Source: Curtobacterium poinsettiae
Lineage (GTDB): Bacteria > Actinomycetota > Actinomycetes > Actinomycetales > Microbacteriaceae
Direction of reading: 5' to 3'
DNA: 64,000 nucleotides
NCBI RefSeq assembly: GCF_025677645.1
Contig: NZ_CP106879.1
Location: 2,728,001-2,792,000, forward strand
Within the stretch, counting starts at the first letter, position 1. Every line of letters begins with the position of its first letter. The notes under the pieces are model-generated. The model was given only the letters and a program-made list of their open reading frames with translations. It had not been told where the DNA came from and did not search any database. A program made the translations under genes and the position numbers. Positions 1 to 8,557 of the stretch are shown here, piece after piece.

Positions 1-1
1 C

Positions 2-553
2 AGCGAAGGACACCGCCAGTGGGTGGTCGACCCGATCGACGGCACCGCCAACTACCTGCGGGGCGTGCCGGTGTGGGCGACCCTCATCGCGCTCGCGGTC
101 GACGGCCGCCCGGTGCTCGGCGTCGTCAGTGCGCCCGCCCTCGGCAAGCGCTGGTGGGCGGCCGAGGGCTCCGGCGCGTTCTCGCTGGACGGACCGCTCC
201 GGGTCTCCGGGGTGGCCGAGCTCGGGGACGCGAGTCTGAGCTACAACAGCATCCAGCAGTGGGACGACGACGACCGCCTCGAGCCACTCGTCGACTTGTC
301 GCGCCGGGTCTGGCGCACCCGGGCCTACGGCGACATGTGGTCCTACATGATGGTGGCCGAGGGCGTCCTCGACGTCGCCGGCGAACCGGACCTGAAGCCG
401 TGGGACATCGCGGCCCTCGTCCCCATCGTCGAAGAGGCCGGCGGCCGCTTCACCTCGCTCGACGGCGATCCCGGGCCGTGGCACGGCAGCGCGCTCGCCT
501 CGAACGGCCTGGTGCACGATGCCGTCGTCGAGGTCATCCGTCGCGACTCCTAG
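2..553 (+). CDS. hisN: Histidinol-phosphatase, inositol monophosphatase family (5' partial)
   Basis: This is the C-terminal 183 residues of a protein that starts before the window; the frame is open from base 2. It begins in the family metal-binding motif (VVDPIDGTANYLRG), which carries the Asp residues that bind Mg2+, and ends with the second family signature around WDIAALVPIVEEAGG, where the Asp of PWDIAA is a metal ligand. The family removes phosphate from inositol phosphate or histidinol phosphate. The DPIDGT-NY-RG-PVWATLIAL pattern is that of actinobacterial HisN, which performs the histidinol-phosphate step of histidine synthesis. An inositol-phosphate substrate is the alternative. The converging MFS gene begins 18 bp beyond the stop. 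Confidence 0.85.
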   Translation, partial: SEGHRQWVVDPIDGTANYLRGVPVWATLIALAVDGRPVLGVVSAPALGKRWWAAEGSGAFSLDGPLRVSGVAELGDASLSYNSIQQWDDDDRLEPLVDLSRRVWRTRAYGDMWSYMMVAEGVLDVAGEPDLKPWDIAALVPIVEEAGGRFTSLDGDPGPWHGSALASNGLVHDAVVEVIRRDS

Positions 554-571
554 GCCCGGTCGGCGGGCCGG

Positions 572-2131
572 TCAGCCGCGATCGGCGGACCCCGGCGCGC
601 CGGTCCGGTCGGCGGACTCAGCAGCGGCGTCCGAGCCCTCGGACTCCCCGTCCGGCCGCCGCGCCGCGCGACGACGCGCCACCAGGTCCGCGCCGGCCAG
701 CGCGAGCGCGAGTGCCATCAGCGACACCGTGAACGTCGTGCCGCTGCGGAAGGCGTCGTGGTAGGCGTCGAGACGCCCGCCCGACCCGCCCGAACCCGAC
801 CCTGCCGCCTCGCTCCGCACGATCCCGTAGAAGATGCTGGTCGCCACCGCGGTACCGATCGCCGTGCCGACCCGCTGGCCGAGCTGCTGCATCGACCCCG
901 CCACCCCGGACTGCTCGACGGGGATCTCGGCCAGGGTCAGGGTCTGGTTCGGCGACACCACGAACCCGCCACCGAGTCCGCCGACCAGGAACGCGCCCGC
1001 CATCGCCCACGGGGTGACCTCCGGTGGGGTGACGACGGCGGCGACCATGAGCAGCAGGAAGCCGACGACGACCATCCCGAGCCCGGCGACGACCAGCGCC
1101 CGCCCGACCCGGTCGACGATCCGTCCGCCGATGTACGAGCCCACCGCACTCGTCGCGGCGAAGGGGATGCTCACCATGCCGGCGAACAGCGGTGAGAGCC
1201 CGAGGCCCTCCTGCAGGTACAGCGTGACCATGAGGAACGACGCCGGCAGCGCGGCGAAGTAGACGGCCACGATCGACAGGCCGTTGCGGTACGACGACAG
1301 CCGGAACAGCTCGAAGTGCACCACGGGCGACTTGCCCTGCCGCTTGAACCGCTGCTCCCAGAGCACGAACAGCACGAGGAACACCGCGAAGCCGACGAGC
1401 CAGAACCAGCGGGTCGCGGAACCACCACCACCGCTGGTCAGCACGAACGGCAGCATCAGGGTGACGATGGCGGCTCCGAGCAACAGGATGCCGACGACGT
1501 CCAGTTCGCGGTCCTGCGCCTTCCCCTGGGCGCCCTTCGGCAGCAGGCGGACGGCGAAGAGCAGTGCGGCGATCCCGAGGGGCACGTTCATCCAGAACAG
1601 CAGCCGCCAGCCGGACTCCTCGCCGCCGATCGCGATGAGGCCACCGCCGATGGTCGGCCCGAGGGCGGTGGAGATGCCGATCATCGCCCCGAAGAGCCCG
1701 AACGCGCGGCCACGCTCCGGCCCGCGGAACAGCTGCTGCACGAGTCCGATGACCTGGGGCATCTGGATCCCGGCGGCGAAGCCCTGCAGGATCCGGGTGA
1801 CGATCAGGACTTCGATGTTCGGTGCGACGGCGCACAGCAGGCTCGATCCGGTGAACGCGCTGAGCCCCACGATGAACATGACGCGCCGGCTCTGCAAGTC
1901 CCCGAGCCGACCCGCGGGCACGAGGGCGAGGCCGAACGCCAGCGCGTACCCCGCGACGATGAGCTGGAGCGACGAGCTGGTGGCCCCGAGGGACTGCTCG
2001 ATCGAGGGCAGCCCGACGTTCACCTTGGACAGGTCGAGGATCGTCAGGGCCGCCACCGCCACACACACGCCGAAGGCCCGCCACCGGGTGCGGTCATCGA
2101 GGCGGGCGTCGGTCGGTTCGGCGTTGGACAT
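572..2131 (-). CDS. MFS drug-resistance transporter, DHA2 (EmrB/QacA-like) family
   Basis: This 519-aa protein of the major facilitator superfamily has about 14 hydrophobic helices, the number typical of DHA2 proton-driven drug exporters. The N-terminal helix (LTILDLSKVNVGLPSIEQSL) corresponds to the usual DxTIVNVALP region of the family, and the loop after helix 2 has GRLGDLQSRRVM, the motif A signature. The C-terminal tail (about 35 residues) is hydrophilic and acidic. The start is an ATG preceded by a purine-rich GGACGGG. It is transcribed alone, convergent with hisN and divergent from the LuxR-type regulator. The substrate cannot be told from sequence; export of a drug-like compound is inferred from the family. 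Confidence 0.85.
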   Translation of the reverse strand: MSNAEPTDARLDDRTRWRAFGVCVAVAALTILDLSKVNVGLPSIEQSLGATSSSLQLIVAGYALAFGLALVPAGRLGDLQSRRVMFIVGLSAFTGSSLLCAVAPNIEVLIVTRILQGFAAGIQMPQVIGLVQQLFRGPERGRAFGLFGAMIGISTALGPTIGGGLIAIGGEESGWRLLFWMNVPLGIAALLFAVRLLPKGAQGKAQDRELDVVGILLLGAAIVTLMLPFVLTSGGGGSATRWFWLVGFAVFLVLFVLWEQRFKRQGKSPVVHFELFRLSSYRNGLSIVAVYFAALPASFLMVTLYLQEGLGLSPLFAGMVSIPFAATSAVGSYIGGRIVDRVGRALVVAGLGMVVVGFLLLMVAAVVTPPEVTPWAMAGAFLVGGLGGGFVVSPNQTLTLAEIPVEQSGVAGSMQQLGQRVGTAIGTAVATSIFYGIVRSEAAGSGSGGSGGRLDAYHDAFRSGTTFTVSLMALALALAGADLVARRRAARRPDGESEGSDAAAESADRTGAPGSADRG

Positions 2132-2428
2132 CCCGTCCTGGCTACACCTGCGACGACGAACGAGGTCCGGACAGCCCTGTACCCCGGTTGCGTCCGGAGG
2201 ACCCGGATCGGGGTCAGGAGGGCCGGTGCCACTCCCCCATCGTGGCCCCCCGTACTGGGGGCACCGTTCTGGACATCTGCTCGCGGGAGTCCGCCGCGTG
2301 GACCGGTACCTGAGTTATCGTGCTCCAGACGGCAGGTCACGTGATGCGCTCGGATTCCCTAGATCCGGACGGCGGAACAGACCGGTCGTGTTCGTCCGAA
2401 GACCCTAACCCGAGGGGTGATACAGACG
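2132..2428. other. Divergent intergenic region between the MFS gene and the regulator
   Basis: About 300 bases without a convincing gene. It must hold the promoters for the leftward MFS gene and the rightward small ORF/regulator unit. A TATCGT hexamer at 2316-2321 is a possible -10 for the rightward unit, but no clear -35 is seen. A C-rich/G-rich stretch at about 2230-2263 could form an imperfect stem. No tRNA or recognised riboswitch was found. Confidence 0.4.
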
Positions 2429-2653
2429 ATGACATCATCGTTCCCGAGCGGAACCGAGTGCACCCACACTCGTCGACCGCATCCAATCCACGACAGTTCC
2501 GGCGCGCGCTCAGTCGCCGCCGCTCGTCCGCACTCCGCCACGGTCACCCGCCGTGCAGCAGTCCGGTCCGCCTCCGTGCGCCCCGTCGCCGCGACCCCCG
2601 TGTTCGCCGACGCCCTCCTCGCAGCATCCGCCTCCGGACCCGGAGGCCGGTGA
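2429..2653 (+). CDS. Small ORF directly upstream of the LuxR-type regulator (possible leader gene)
   Basis: An ATG at 2429 lies 9 bases after a good ribosome-binding site (GAGGGGTG). It opens a 74-codon frame that ends in TGA at 2651-2653, three bases before the regulator's ATG at 2657. The product is rich in Arg, Ser, Ala and Pro, has no hydrophobic segment long enough for a membrane helix and resembles no family I know. The tight spacing would allow translational coupling to the regulator. The second half uses mostly G or C at third positions, as real genes here do; the first half does so less clearly. It may be a leader peptide, a small protein or chance. Confidence 0.4.
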   Translation: MTSSFPSGTECTHTRRPHPIHDSSGARSVAAARPHSATVTRRAAVRSASVRPVAATPVFADALLAASASGPGGR

Positions 2654-2656
2654 GTC

Positions 2657-5356
2657 ATGGCACTCACCGGTCGACGTCTCGAGGTCGACCGGATCGCGAC
2701 CCTCGCAGTGCTCCCACGGGAGTCCGCGATGGTCGTGGTCGGCGACCCTGGTTCCGGACGCAGCAGCGTCCTCGACGCGGTCTCGAACCGCGTTTCCCTC
2801 CCCGTCGTCCGGGTCGGTGTCAACGGGAGTGAATCCCGTTGGCCACTGGCCGGGGTGACCTCCCTGTTCACCGCGCTCGACGACCCTCGAGCGACCGCAC
2901 ACATCGCCCACCTGCTGCAAGCCGGCGGGACCGCGGCCGCCGTGACGGCCGGGCTGGCGGCGGCGCACGACTTCCTCGACGCCGTGCACGCTCTGACCCT
3001 CCCGCCGACGCTCGTCCTCATCGACGACCTCGACCGGATGGACGCGGAGAGCCAGGAACTCATCGCGTTCCTCGCCGGACGGCTCGCAGGCACCGCCTTG
3101 CGCGTCGTGGCGACGGTCCGCTCGGTGCCGTCGGACGGTCCGCTCGCGGCCCTGCCGACCCTGCGGATCGAACCGCTCGCCGCGGACGAGGCCCTGGTCC
3201 TCGCCCGGGACATGGCACCGGCCGAGGCGAACGACGGCGTCCTCGCCGTCCTCGCCGCGGAGACCGGTGGCAACCCCGGCGCGCTCCGCGAACAGCTCGC
3301 GGTGCTCACCCGGGAGCAGCTCACCGGCGCGGAGCCGATCGTGCTCCCGCTCCGACCCACTCCGACGACCGAGGCCATCGCGGCACTCGCGCTCGGGCCC
3401 GCCGCGGGACGCGATCTGGACGTCCTCGCGAAGCTCGCCCTGGTGCCCGTCGCGAAGACCACGGCGTGGGACCGGGACGAGCTGGACGACCTGGTCGGGG
3501 CCGGTCTCGCGACCGTCCGCGGGCAGAGCGTCACCGTCCGGCACCCACTCGTCCGTTCCGCGCTCTACTGGCGGATGCCCGCCCGTGACCGTCGTGCGGC
3601 ACACGCCGCGCTCGCCGCGGCGAGCGCGGAGACCGACCCGCGGTCGGCCGCGTGGCACCGGAGCTTCGTCGACGACGTCCCCGACGTGGTCGCGCTGCTC
3701 CAAGCCGCACGGTCGTACGTCGTGGACGGCAACGTGCACGCCGCGATCGCGCTGACCGAGCGTGCCCTGCACATCGGCGGCGGGACCGAGGACGAGCACG
3801 TCGCGCTCCTCGGGGTCGCGGAGGCCATGCTCGGCAAGCGCCTGCTCGGCTTCGCCGCGCGGTACCTCGCGGCGCTCCGTCCGTTCCGGACGACGCCGAA
3901 CGAGGTCCGTCGGCTCCGGCTGCAGTACTCGGCCGAGTACCTCAGCGGTGACGCCGTGCACGCGGACGAGCTGCTCGTCCCCGTCGACGCGACCGACCCG
4001 GCCGAGGTGGACGCCGTCGCCGGGCTGATGGCAATGGTGGCGTGCTTCCGCGCCGAGGCGTGGGAGCTCGACCAGGCCAAGGACCTGCTGCACCGGATCG
4101 AACCGCTCGAGGGGTCGGCGTCCGCGCACACCCTCGAGATCGCGACGACCGCGCGGGAGCTCATCGCCGCCGTGGACGGCGTACTTCCGCCCGACACCGA
4201 GCTGCACGACGGGCTCGCGACGTCGGAGCTCGTGGCGATGTCGGACCCGGCCCTGCTGCTCCTCGCCCACGCGCTGAGCATCGGCGAGCGCTACCGGAGC
4301 GCGCGACGAGTGTTCGCACTCGTGCTCGCCCGGGGGCAGGAGACCGCGGCGGTGTGGACCGAGGCGGCCCGCTACCTGACGGCCGAGAACGAGGTGCGCT
4401 CCGGCAACTTCCGGCAGGCGCTCCGCGCGATCGACGTGTGGGAATCCGGTTCGTCCGTCGCCGAGCGGTTGCGTGAGCCCTCCCGGGCGATCGCCGTCGC
4501 GTGGCGGCACTTCGCCGAGGGCCGTTCCGCCGAGGCGCTCGACGTCGTGGACCGGTGCCTCGAGCACCGATCGACGAGTCGTCTCTGGGGAGCCACGGCG
4601 AAGCTGCACGCGCTCCGCGGCAAGGTCCTGCTGCTCGACGGCCGCCTCGACGAGGCCGCCACCGCGCTCGAGGCCGCCGACGCCGTCGGTCGGTCGCTCC
4701 GGAACCCCGCGGTGCTCCGACACCTCGGCGACCTCGTCGAGGCGTACGTGCGCCTCGGACGGATCGACGACGCGCGCACGATCACGGCCCGCCTGGCGGC
4801 GGACCACCATGCCCGTCCCGGGCGCTGGGGTGCCCTGGTGCTGGCGCGGAGCCTCGCACTCGTCGCCGACGACACCACCCGCGAGCCGGCCCGTCGCCGC
4901 GCGCTGGAACTGTTCCAGCCGCACGACTCGCAGTACGAGCGGGCTCGCACGTTCGCCGCGCTGGCCGCGGTCGGCAACCCGGCGGAACGTCCGCGTCTCG
5001 GCGCGGCGGCCGCAGCGGCGTACGAGGCGGCCGGCCTGCGTCGACCGCTGGTGACGCCGGCACCGGCTGCGGCGATGCCGCAGTTCGGCACGGGCTCGTC
5101 GTCGATCCGGTCCGCACCGGCGCTCTCGCCGGCGTTCCCCGGGACGCCGCGCAGTGCCCCCGACGCGTCGGCGGTGCTCACGTCGCTGACCGCCGAGGAG
5201 CGTGCGGTGGTGCAGAAGGTCACCGAGGGGTACCGCAACCGCGAGATCGCCTCGTCGCTGTTCATGTCGCAGCGCACTGTGGAGCTGCGGCTCACGCAGA
5301 TCTACCGCAAGGTCGGCGCGCGGTCGCGATCGCACCTGGTCGCGCTGCTCACGTAG
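2657..5356 (+). CDS. Large ATP-binding LuxR-family (LAL-type) transcriptional regulator
   Basis: This 899-aa protein has the layout of LAL/MalT-like regulators: an N-terminal AAA-type ATPase, a long helical repeat middle and a C-terminal LuxR DNA-binding domain. The Walker A motif is GDPGSGRS (residues 29-36) and Walker B is LVLIDDLDR (119-127). Residues about 330-800 are Ala/Leu/Arg-rich and TPR-like. The last 60 residues contain the helix-turn-helix (LTAEERAVVQKVTEGYRNRE then SQRTVELRLTQIYRKVG). Members act as ATP-dependent activators. The target is unknown; the divergent MFS exporter is a candidate by position only. The ATG at 2657 follows GGAGG at 2642-2646. The gene ends just before a strong palindromic terminator. 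Confidence 0.88.
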   Translation: MALTGRRLEVDRIATLAVLPRESAMVVVGDPGSGRSSVLDAVSNRVSLPVVRVGVNGSESRWPLAGVTSLFTALDDPRATAHIAHLLQAGGTAAAVTAGLAAAHDFLDAVHALTLPPTLVLIDDLDRMDAESQELIAFLAGRLAGTALRVVATVRSVPSDGPLAALPTLRIEPLAADEALVLARDMAPAEANDGVLAVLAAETGGNPGALREQLAVLTREQLTGAEPIVLPLRPTPTTEAIAALALGPAAGRDLDVLAKLALVPVAKTTAWDRDELDDLVGAGLATVRGQSVTVRHPLVRSALYWRMPARDRRAAHAALAAASAETDPRSAAWHRSFVDDVPDVVALLQAARSYVVDGNVHAAIALTERALHIGGGTEDEHVALLGVAEAMLGKRLLGFAARYLAALRPFRTTPNEVRRLRLQYSAEYLSGDAVHADELLVPVDATDPAEVDAVAGLMAMVACFRAEAWELDQAKDLLHRIEPLEGSASAHTLEIATTARELIAAVDGVLPPDTELHDGLATSELVAMSDPALLLLAHALSIGERYRSARRVFALVLARGQETAAVWTEAARYLTAENEVRSGNFRQALRAIDVWESGSSVAERLREPSRAIAVAWRHFAEGRSAEALDVVDRCLEHRSTSRLWGATAKLHALRGKVLLLDGRLDEAATALEAADAVGRSLRNPAVLRHLGDLVEAYVRLGRIDDARTITARLAADHHARPGRWGALVLARSLALVADDTTREPARRRALELFQPHDSQYERARTFAALAAVGNPAERPRLGAAAAAAYEAAGLRRPLVTPAPAAAMPQFGTGSSSIRSAPALSPAFPGTPRSAPDASAVLTSLTAEERAVVQKVTEGYRNREIASSLFMSQRTVELRLTQIYRKVGARSRSHLVALLT

Positions 5357-5375
5357 GAGACGCACCACAGGACGC

Positions 5376-5413
5376 ACAGGAGGCCCGGTACCAGCTGGTA
5401 CCGGGCCTCCTGT
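5376..5413. terminator. Palindromic terminator after the LuxR-type regulator
   Basis: A 38-bp perfect palindrome with core AGGCCCGGTACCAGCT, 20 bases after the regulator's stop. It has no T-run. It belongs to the same family as the palindromes at 25451, 59190 and 61713, so a terminator role is inferred from position and recurrence. Confidence 0.75.
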
Positions 5414-5779
5414 CCGCGCGCCCTCCGTTCGCTGTCACGGCGGTTGCGGGAGTCCGCACGCGACCGCAGCGCGGAGTGCCCCGCACGCGGGGAACCGCAA
5501 GAGCGTCCGACGGGTGTTGCCGTGCGGTCGGCGGCGGGTGAGGCTTCTCCTGCACCGACCGCCGTGCCCCTCCCCCGGGGGCCAGCCCGCGCTACCCGAG
5601 TCCGGTACCCGAACCCCTCGGCCCAACGACACCGACGTCCGTCCTCGCCTGATCCGAGGACGGGCGTCGGTTCCCGGGCCGGGAGGCCCCGGACGCGCGG
5701 CAGACCCGACGGCGGTCGGTGCCGCACCAGTCCCGACCTCCCCGTTCCACCCACCCTCGTTCCCCCGAAGGGACAGCCG
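5414..5779 (+). other. Long glmS upstream region with a strong hairpin
   Basis: These 366 bases have no convincing gene. A near-perfect 16-bp stem (5632-5647 pairing with 5655-5670, one mismatch, 7-nt loop, arm CCGACGTCCGTCCTCG) lies about 110 bases before the glmS ATG. It may be an attenuator, a processing site or a terminator for upstream transcripts. The glmS ribozyme core is not recognisable. Confidence 0.4.
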
Positions 5780-7594
5780 ATGTGCGGCATCATCGCGGCC
5801 CGCGTGTCTGACGACGCGACCCCCTACCTGCTCGACGGACTCGAACGACTCGAGTACCGCGGGTACGACTCCGCCGGCATCGCCGTCCGGACGGCCGTCG
5901 GCCGCACCGAGACCATCCGCTCGGTCTCCCGAGTCGGCGACCTGCGCACGCTCGTCGCGGCACGCTCGGGTGACGCGCTCACCGGCGTCGGCATCGGTCA
6001 CACCCGCTGGGCCACACACGGTGCCGTGCGCGAGGCGAACGCGCACCCGCACGCCGACTGCACGGGCCGGATCTCGATCGTGCACAACGGCATCATCGAG
6101 AACGCGGAGCGGCTGCGGCAGACGCTCGAGGCCCAGGGCCACCGTTTCCGGTCCGACGTCGACTCCGAGGTCATCGCGCACCTGGTCGAGCGGTCCCTGG
6201 CGGTCGACCCGGACCTGATGCTCGCGGTGCAGATCGCGACGGCGCAGCTCGAGGGCTCGTGGGCGATCGTGGTCCTGGACGCCCGCGACGGCCGCATGGT
6301 CGTGGCGGCGGACCGTTCGCCGCTCGTCGTCGCCCGCTCCGGCCGCGGTGACTTCGTGGCGAGCGACATCGGCGCGATCGCCGAGTGGTGCGAGACGTTC
6401 GTGGCGCTGCGCGACGGCGACGTCGTGGAGCTCGGTGAGGCCTGGACCTGGTCGTCCGACGGCATCACGGTGCCGGTGCCGTTCCCCACGCCGTCCCCGT
6501 TCGCCGCCGCCGCGCTCGACCTCGGCGACCACACCGACCACATGGCGAAGGAGATCGACGAGCAGGCCGACGTCGTCGCGACGATCCTGGACCGGGTGAC
6601 CCGCCGCACCGCCGACGGCAGCATGTGGGTGGGCCTCGGCCTGGCCGGCTTCCACCGGCTGGCGATCGTCGCCTGCGGCACGTCGCTGAACGCGGGCCAG
6701 GTGATCGCGACCGCACTGCGCGGGATCGGCGGCGTGCCGACCGACATCGTCGTCGCGAGCGAGGCCGACCAGGCCGTGCTCGGTCCGGGCACCCTGGTCG
6801 TCGCGATCAGCCAGTCCGGAGAGACCGCTGACGTGCTCCGCGCCCTGGACCGGTTCGAGGACCGCCACCCGGTGCTCGCGCTGACGAACAACATGCACTC
6901 CTCGCTCGCCCGACGGGCCGACGCCGTGCTGGACTGCCACGCCGGTCCGGAGATCGGTGTCGCCGCAACGAAGACGTTCACGGCGCAGGTCGTCGTCGGC
7001 GTCGCGGCGATGATCTCCGCGATGGTCGCCTCCGGCCGGATCGAACCGTCGCGCGCGCAGGTGCTCGTCGACGAGCTGCTCGACCTGCCGGCACGGATCG
7101 AGCACGCCGCGCGGGTATCAGCCGAGCGGATGCCGCTGCTGGTGTCGAGTGTCAAGGAGGCGACGGGCTTCCTGTTCCTCGGCCGCGGCGCCGGACTGCC
7201 GTACGCCGCCGAGGGCGCCCTGAAGCTCAAGGAGCTCAGTTACCGCTGGGCCGAGGCCTACCCAGCCGGCGAACTCAAGCACGGGCCGCTCGCGCTGGTG
7301 GACGACGGCACCCCGGTGGTCGTCATCGACCACGGTGAACCGAAGATCCGGTCGGCGATCGCCGAGGTCCGGGCCCGTGGCGGCTTCGTCATCACGATCG
7401 GCGGCGAGTCCGCGGACATCCCCGCGCTCGGCCGCCGTGGCACCGGCGACCTGGCCTGGGGTGCGATGACCGCGCCGTGGGGTCCGCTCGAGGCCGTCGT
7501 ACCGCTGCAGATGCTGGCCCGCGAACTGGCCCTGCAGCTCGGGTGCGACGTCGACAAACCACGGAACCTCGCGAAGTCGGTGACGGTCGAATAG
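5780..7594 (+). CDS. glmS: Glutamine-fructose-6-phosphate aminotransferase (isomerising)
   Basis: This 604-aa enzyme makes glucosamine-6-phosphate from fructose-6-phosphate and glutamine, the first step toward UDP-GlcNAc for peptidoglycan. The start is fixed by MCGIIAARV: after removal of Met, the N-terminal Cys is the glutaminase nucleophile. The class II glutamine amidotransferase domain covers about residues 1-220 (with HTRWATHG). Two SIS sugar-isomerase domains follow, with the CGTSLNAG and SQSGETADV phosphosugar-binding motifs. The C-terminus ends KSVTVE, the usual GlmS tail. Length matches the family. ATG 5780 is preceded by AAGGGACAG. The long hairpin-containing upstream region suggests leader-level control. 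Confidence 0.97.
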   Translation: MCGIIAARVSDDATPYLLDGLERLEYRGYDSAGIAVRTAVGRTETIRSVSRVGDLRTLVAARSGDALTGVGIGHTRWATHGAVREANAHPHADCTGRISIVHNGIIENAERLRQTLEAQGHRFRSDVDSEVIAHLVERSLAVDPDLMLAVQIATAQLEGSWAIVVLDARDGRMVVAADRSPLVVARSGRGDFVASDIGAIAEWCETFVALRDGDVVELGEAWTWSSDGITVPVPFPTPSPFAAAALDLGDHTDHMAKEIDEQADVVATILDRVTRRTADGSMWVGLGLAGFHRLAIVACGTSLNAGQVIATALRGIGGVPTDIVVASEADQAVLGPGTLVVAISQSGETADVLRALDRFEDRHPVLALTNNMHSSLARRADAVLDCHAGPEIGVAATKTFTAQVVVGVAAMISAMVASGRIEPSRAQVLVDELLDLPARIEHAARVSAERMPLLVSSVKEATGFLFLGRGAGLPYAAEGALKLKELSYRWAEAYPAGELKHGPLALVDDGTPVVVIDHGEPKIRSAIAEVRARGGFVITIGGESADIPALGRRGTGDLAWGAMTAPWGPLEAVVPLQMLARELALQLGCDVDKPRNLAKSVTVE

Positions 7595-7608
7595 CCGGGC
7601 GCCGACGC

Positions 7609-7710
7609 GTGAACCGCCTGACGGTCTTCCTCGCCGTCCTCACCGCCCTGGCGATCGCCGGCACCGTGGTCCTGGTCACGGTGGTGCTGACGACGCCCGT
7701 GCTCCCCTGA
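7609..7710 (+). CDS. 33-aa single-helix membrane peptide
   Basis: A GTG at 7609, 14 bases after the glmS stop, opens a 33-codon frame. The product is almost entirely one hydrophobic helix (FLAVLTALAIAGTVVLVTVV) after the start VNRLT. A single-helix peptide of this kind could sit in the cytoplasmic membrane. There is no strong ribosome-binding site and no known family. Its position in line with glmS and before the M50-like gene suggests cotranscription. It could be chance, but the clean helix and GC-rich third positions favour a real small protein. Confidence 0.4.
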   Translation: MNRLTVFLAVLTALAIAGTVVLVTVVLTTPVLP

Positions 7711-7757
7711 CGCCGAGCCCGCAGGGTCTTCCTGGGCGGGGCTGCGATGCTGGTCAC

Positions 7758-8471
7758 TTGACCACCGCAGCCCCGCCCCTCGTCTTCGTCGCGCTCCTCG
7801 TCGGCGCCGTCCTGCCGTTCGTGCCGTTCGTCGGCCGGGTGGCCCGCATCGCCGCGACCATCGCGCACGAGGTCGGGCACGCGATCGTCGTCGTGCCGTT
7901 CGGCGGGCGGATCCAGCGGATCGAGCTGCACCCGGACGGGTCCGGCGAGGCCTGGGTCCAGCTCGGCCGGGTGCCCGGCGGCATCCGGTGGCTCGTCCGG
8001 ATCCTGAACCTGTACGCCGGCTACAGCGCACCCCTGTGGGCGGGGGTGCTCCTGGTGACCGGGGTGCTGCACGGCTCCCGCTGGCTGCCCGTGGTGGTGC
8101 TGGCGATCATCGGGCTCGTGGCGCTGGCGTTCGTCCGGAACTGGTTCGGCCTGCTCGTCGTGCTCGGCTTCGACGCGCTCGCCCTGTGGGTGGCCTTGCG
8201 CCCGTCCGAGGCCACCGTCCTGGTGGTCGCCGCCGTCGGGGCGTTCTTCGTCGTCGACGGCCTGCGCTCCGTGGTGCAGGTCGGTCGCTGGCTGGTCACC
8301 GGCGCCCGGGTACAGACCGACTTCCACATCGCCGCGGCCGAGATGCGGGTGCCGGCGTCCCTGTGGTTCGTGCTGTTCGTCGTCGTGAACGCCGTCGCCG
8401 TGTGGCTGGCGCGCGAGCCGCTGCTCCAGGTCTGGGACACCGTCGCCACCGGGGTCCGCTCGCTCGTCTGA
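7758..8471 (+). CDS. M50-type membrane metalloprotease-like protein
   Basis: This 237-aa integral membrane protein has HEVGH near residue 38, the HExxH zinc motif of M50 (site-2 protease) peptidases, right after the first hydrophobic segment. Several more helices follow (about residues 85-165 and 205-230). An N-x2-Y-x-G stretch (NLYAGYSAPLW) may correspond to the conserved second half of M50B-like proteins. The start appears to be TTG at 7758, with GATGCT at 7746-7751 six bases before it, like other leaderless-looking starts here. It resembles the M50 family proteins common in actinobacteria, whose substrates are mostly unknown. Intramembrane proteolysis is inferred from the motif only. Confidence 0.75.
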   Translation: MTTAAPPLVFVALLVGAVLPFVPFVGRVARIAATIAHEVGHAIVVVPFGGRIQRIELHPDGSGEAWVQLGRVPGGIRWLVRILNLYAGYSAPLWAGVLLVTGVLHGSRWLPVVVLAIIGLVALAFVRNWFGLLVVLGFDALALWVALRPSEATVLVVAAVGAFFVVDGLRSVVQVGRWLVTGARVQTDFHIAAAEMRVPASLWFVLFVVVNAVAVWLAREPLLQVWDTVATGVRSLV

Positions 8472-8557
8472 GGCTGCTCGCGTAACCGGGGGCCGCAATC
8501 GCCAGTCCGCGCCGAGGGGCTGCGAGGCTACCGCCAGACGACCCCCGGAGGTGTCCC

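Noticed and set aside
2510..5377. A 955-aa open frame on the minus strand opposite the LuxR-type regulator
   Set aside because: Long antisense frames are normal in very GC-rich DNA. The plus strand carries clear ATPase and HTH motifs, and the antisense product is Arg/Gly-rich with no domains.
5414..5779. glmS ribozyme
   Set aside because: The leader has a plain hairpin but none of the conserved glmS ribozyme core near the start codon; that ribozyme is mainly known from Firmicutes.
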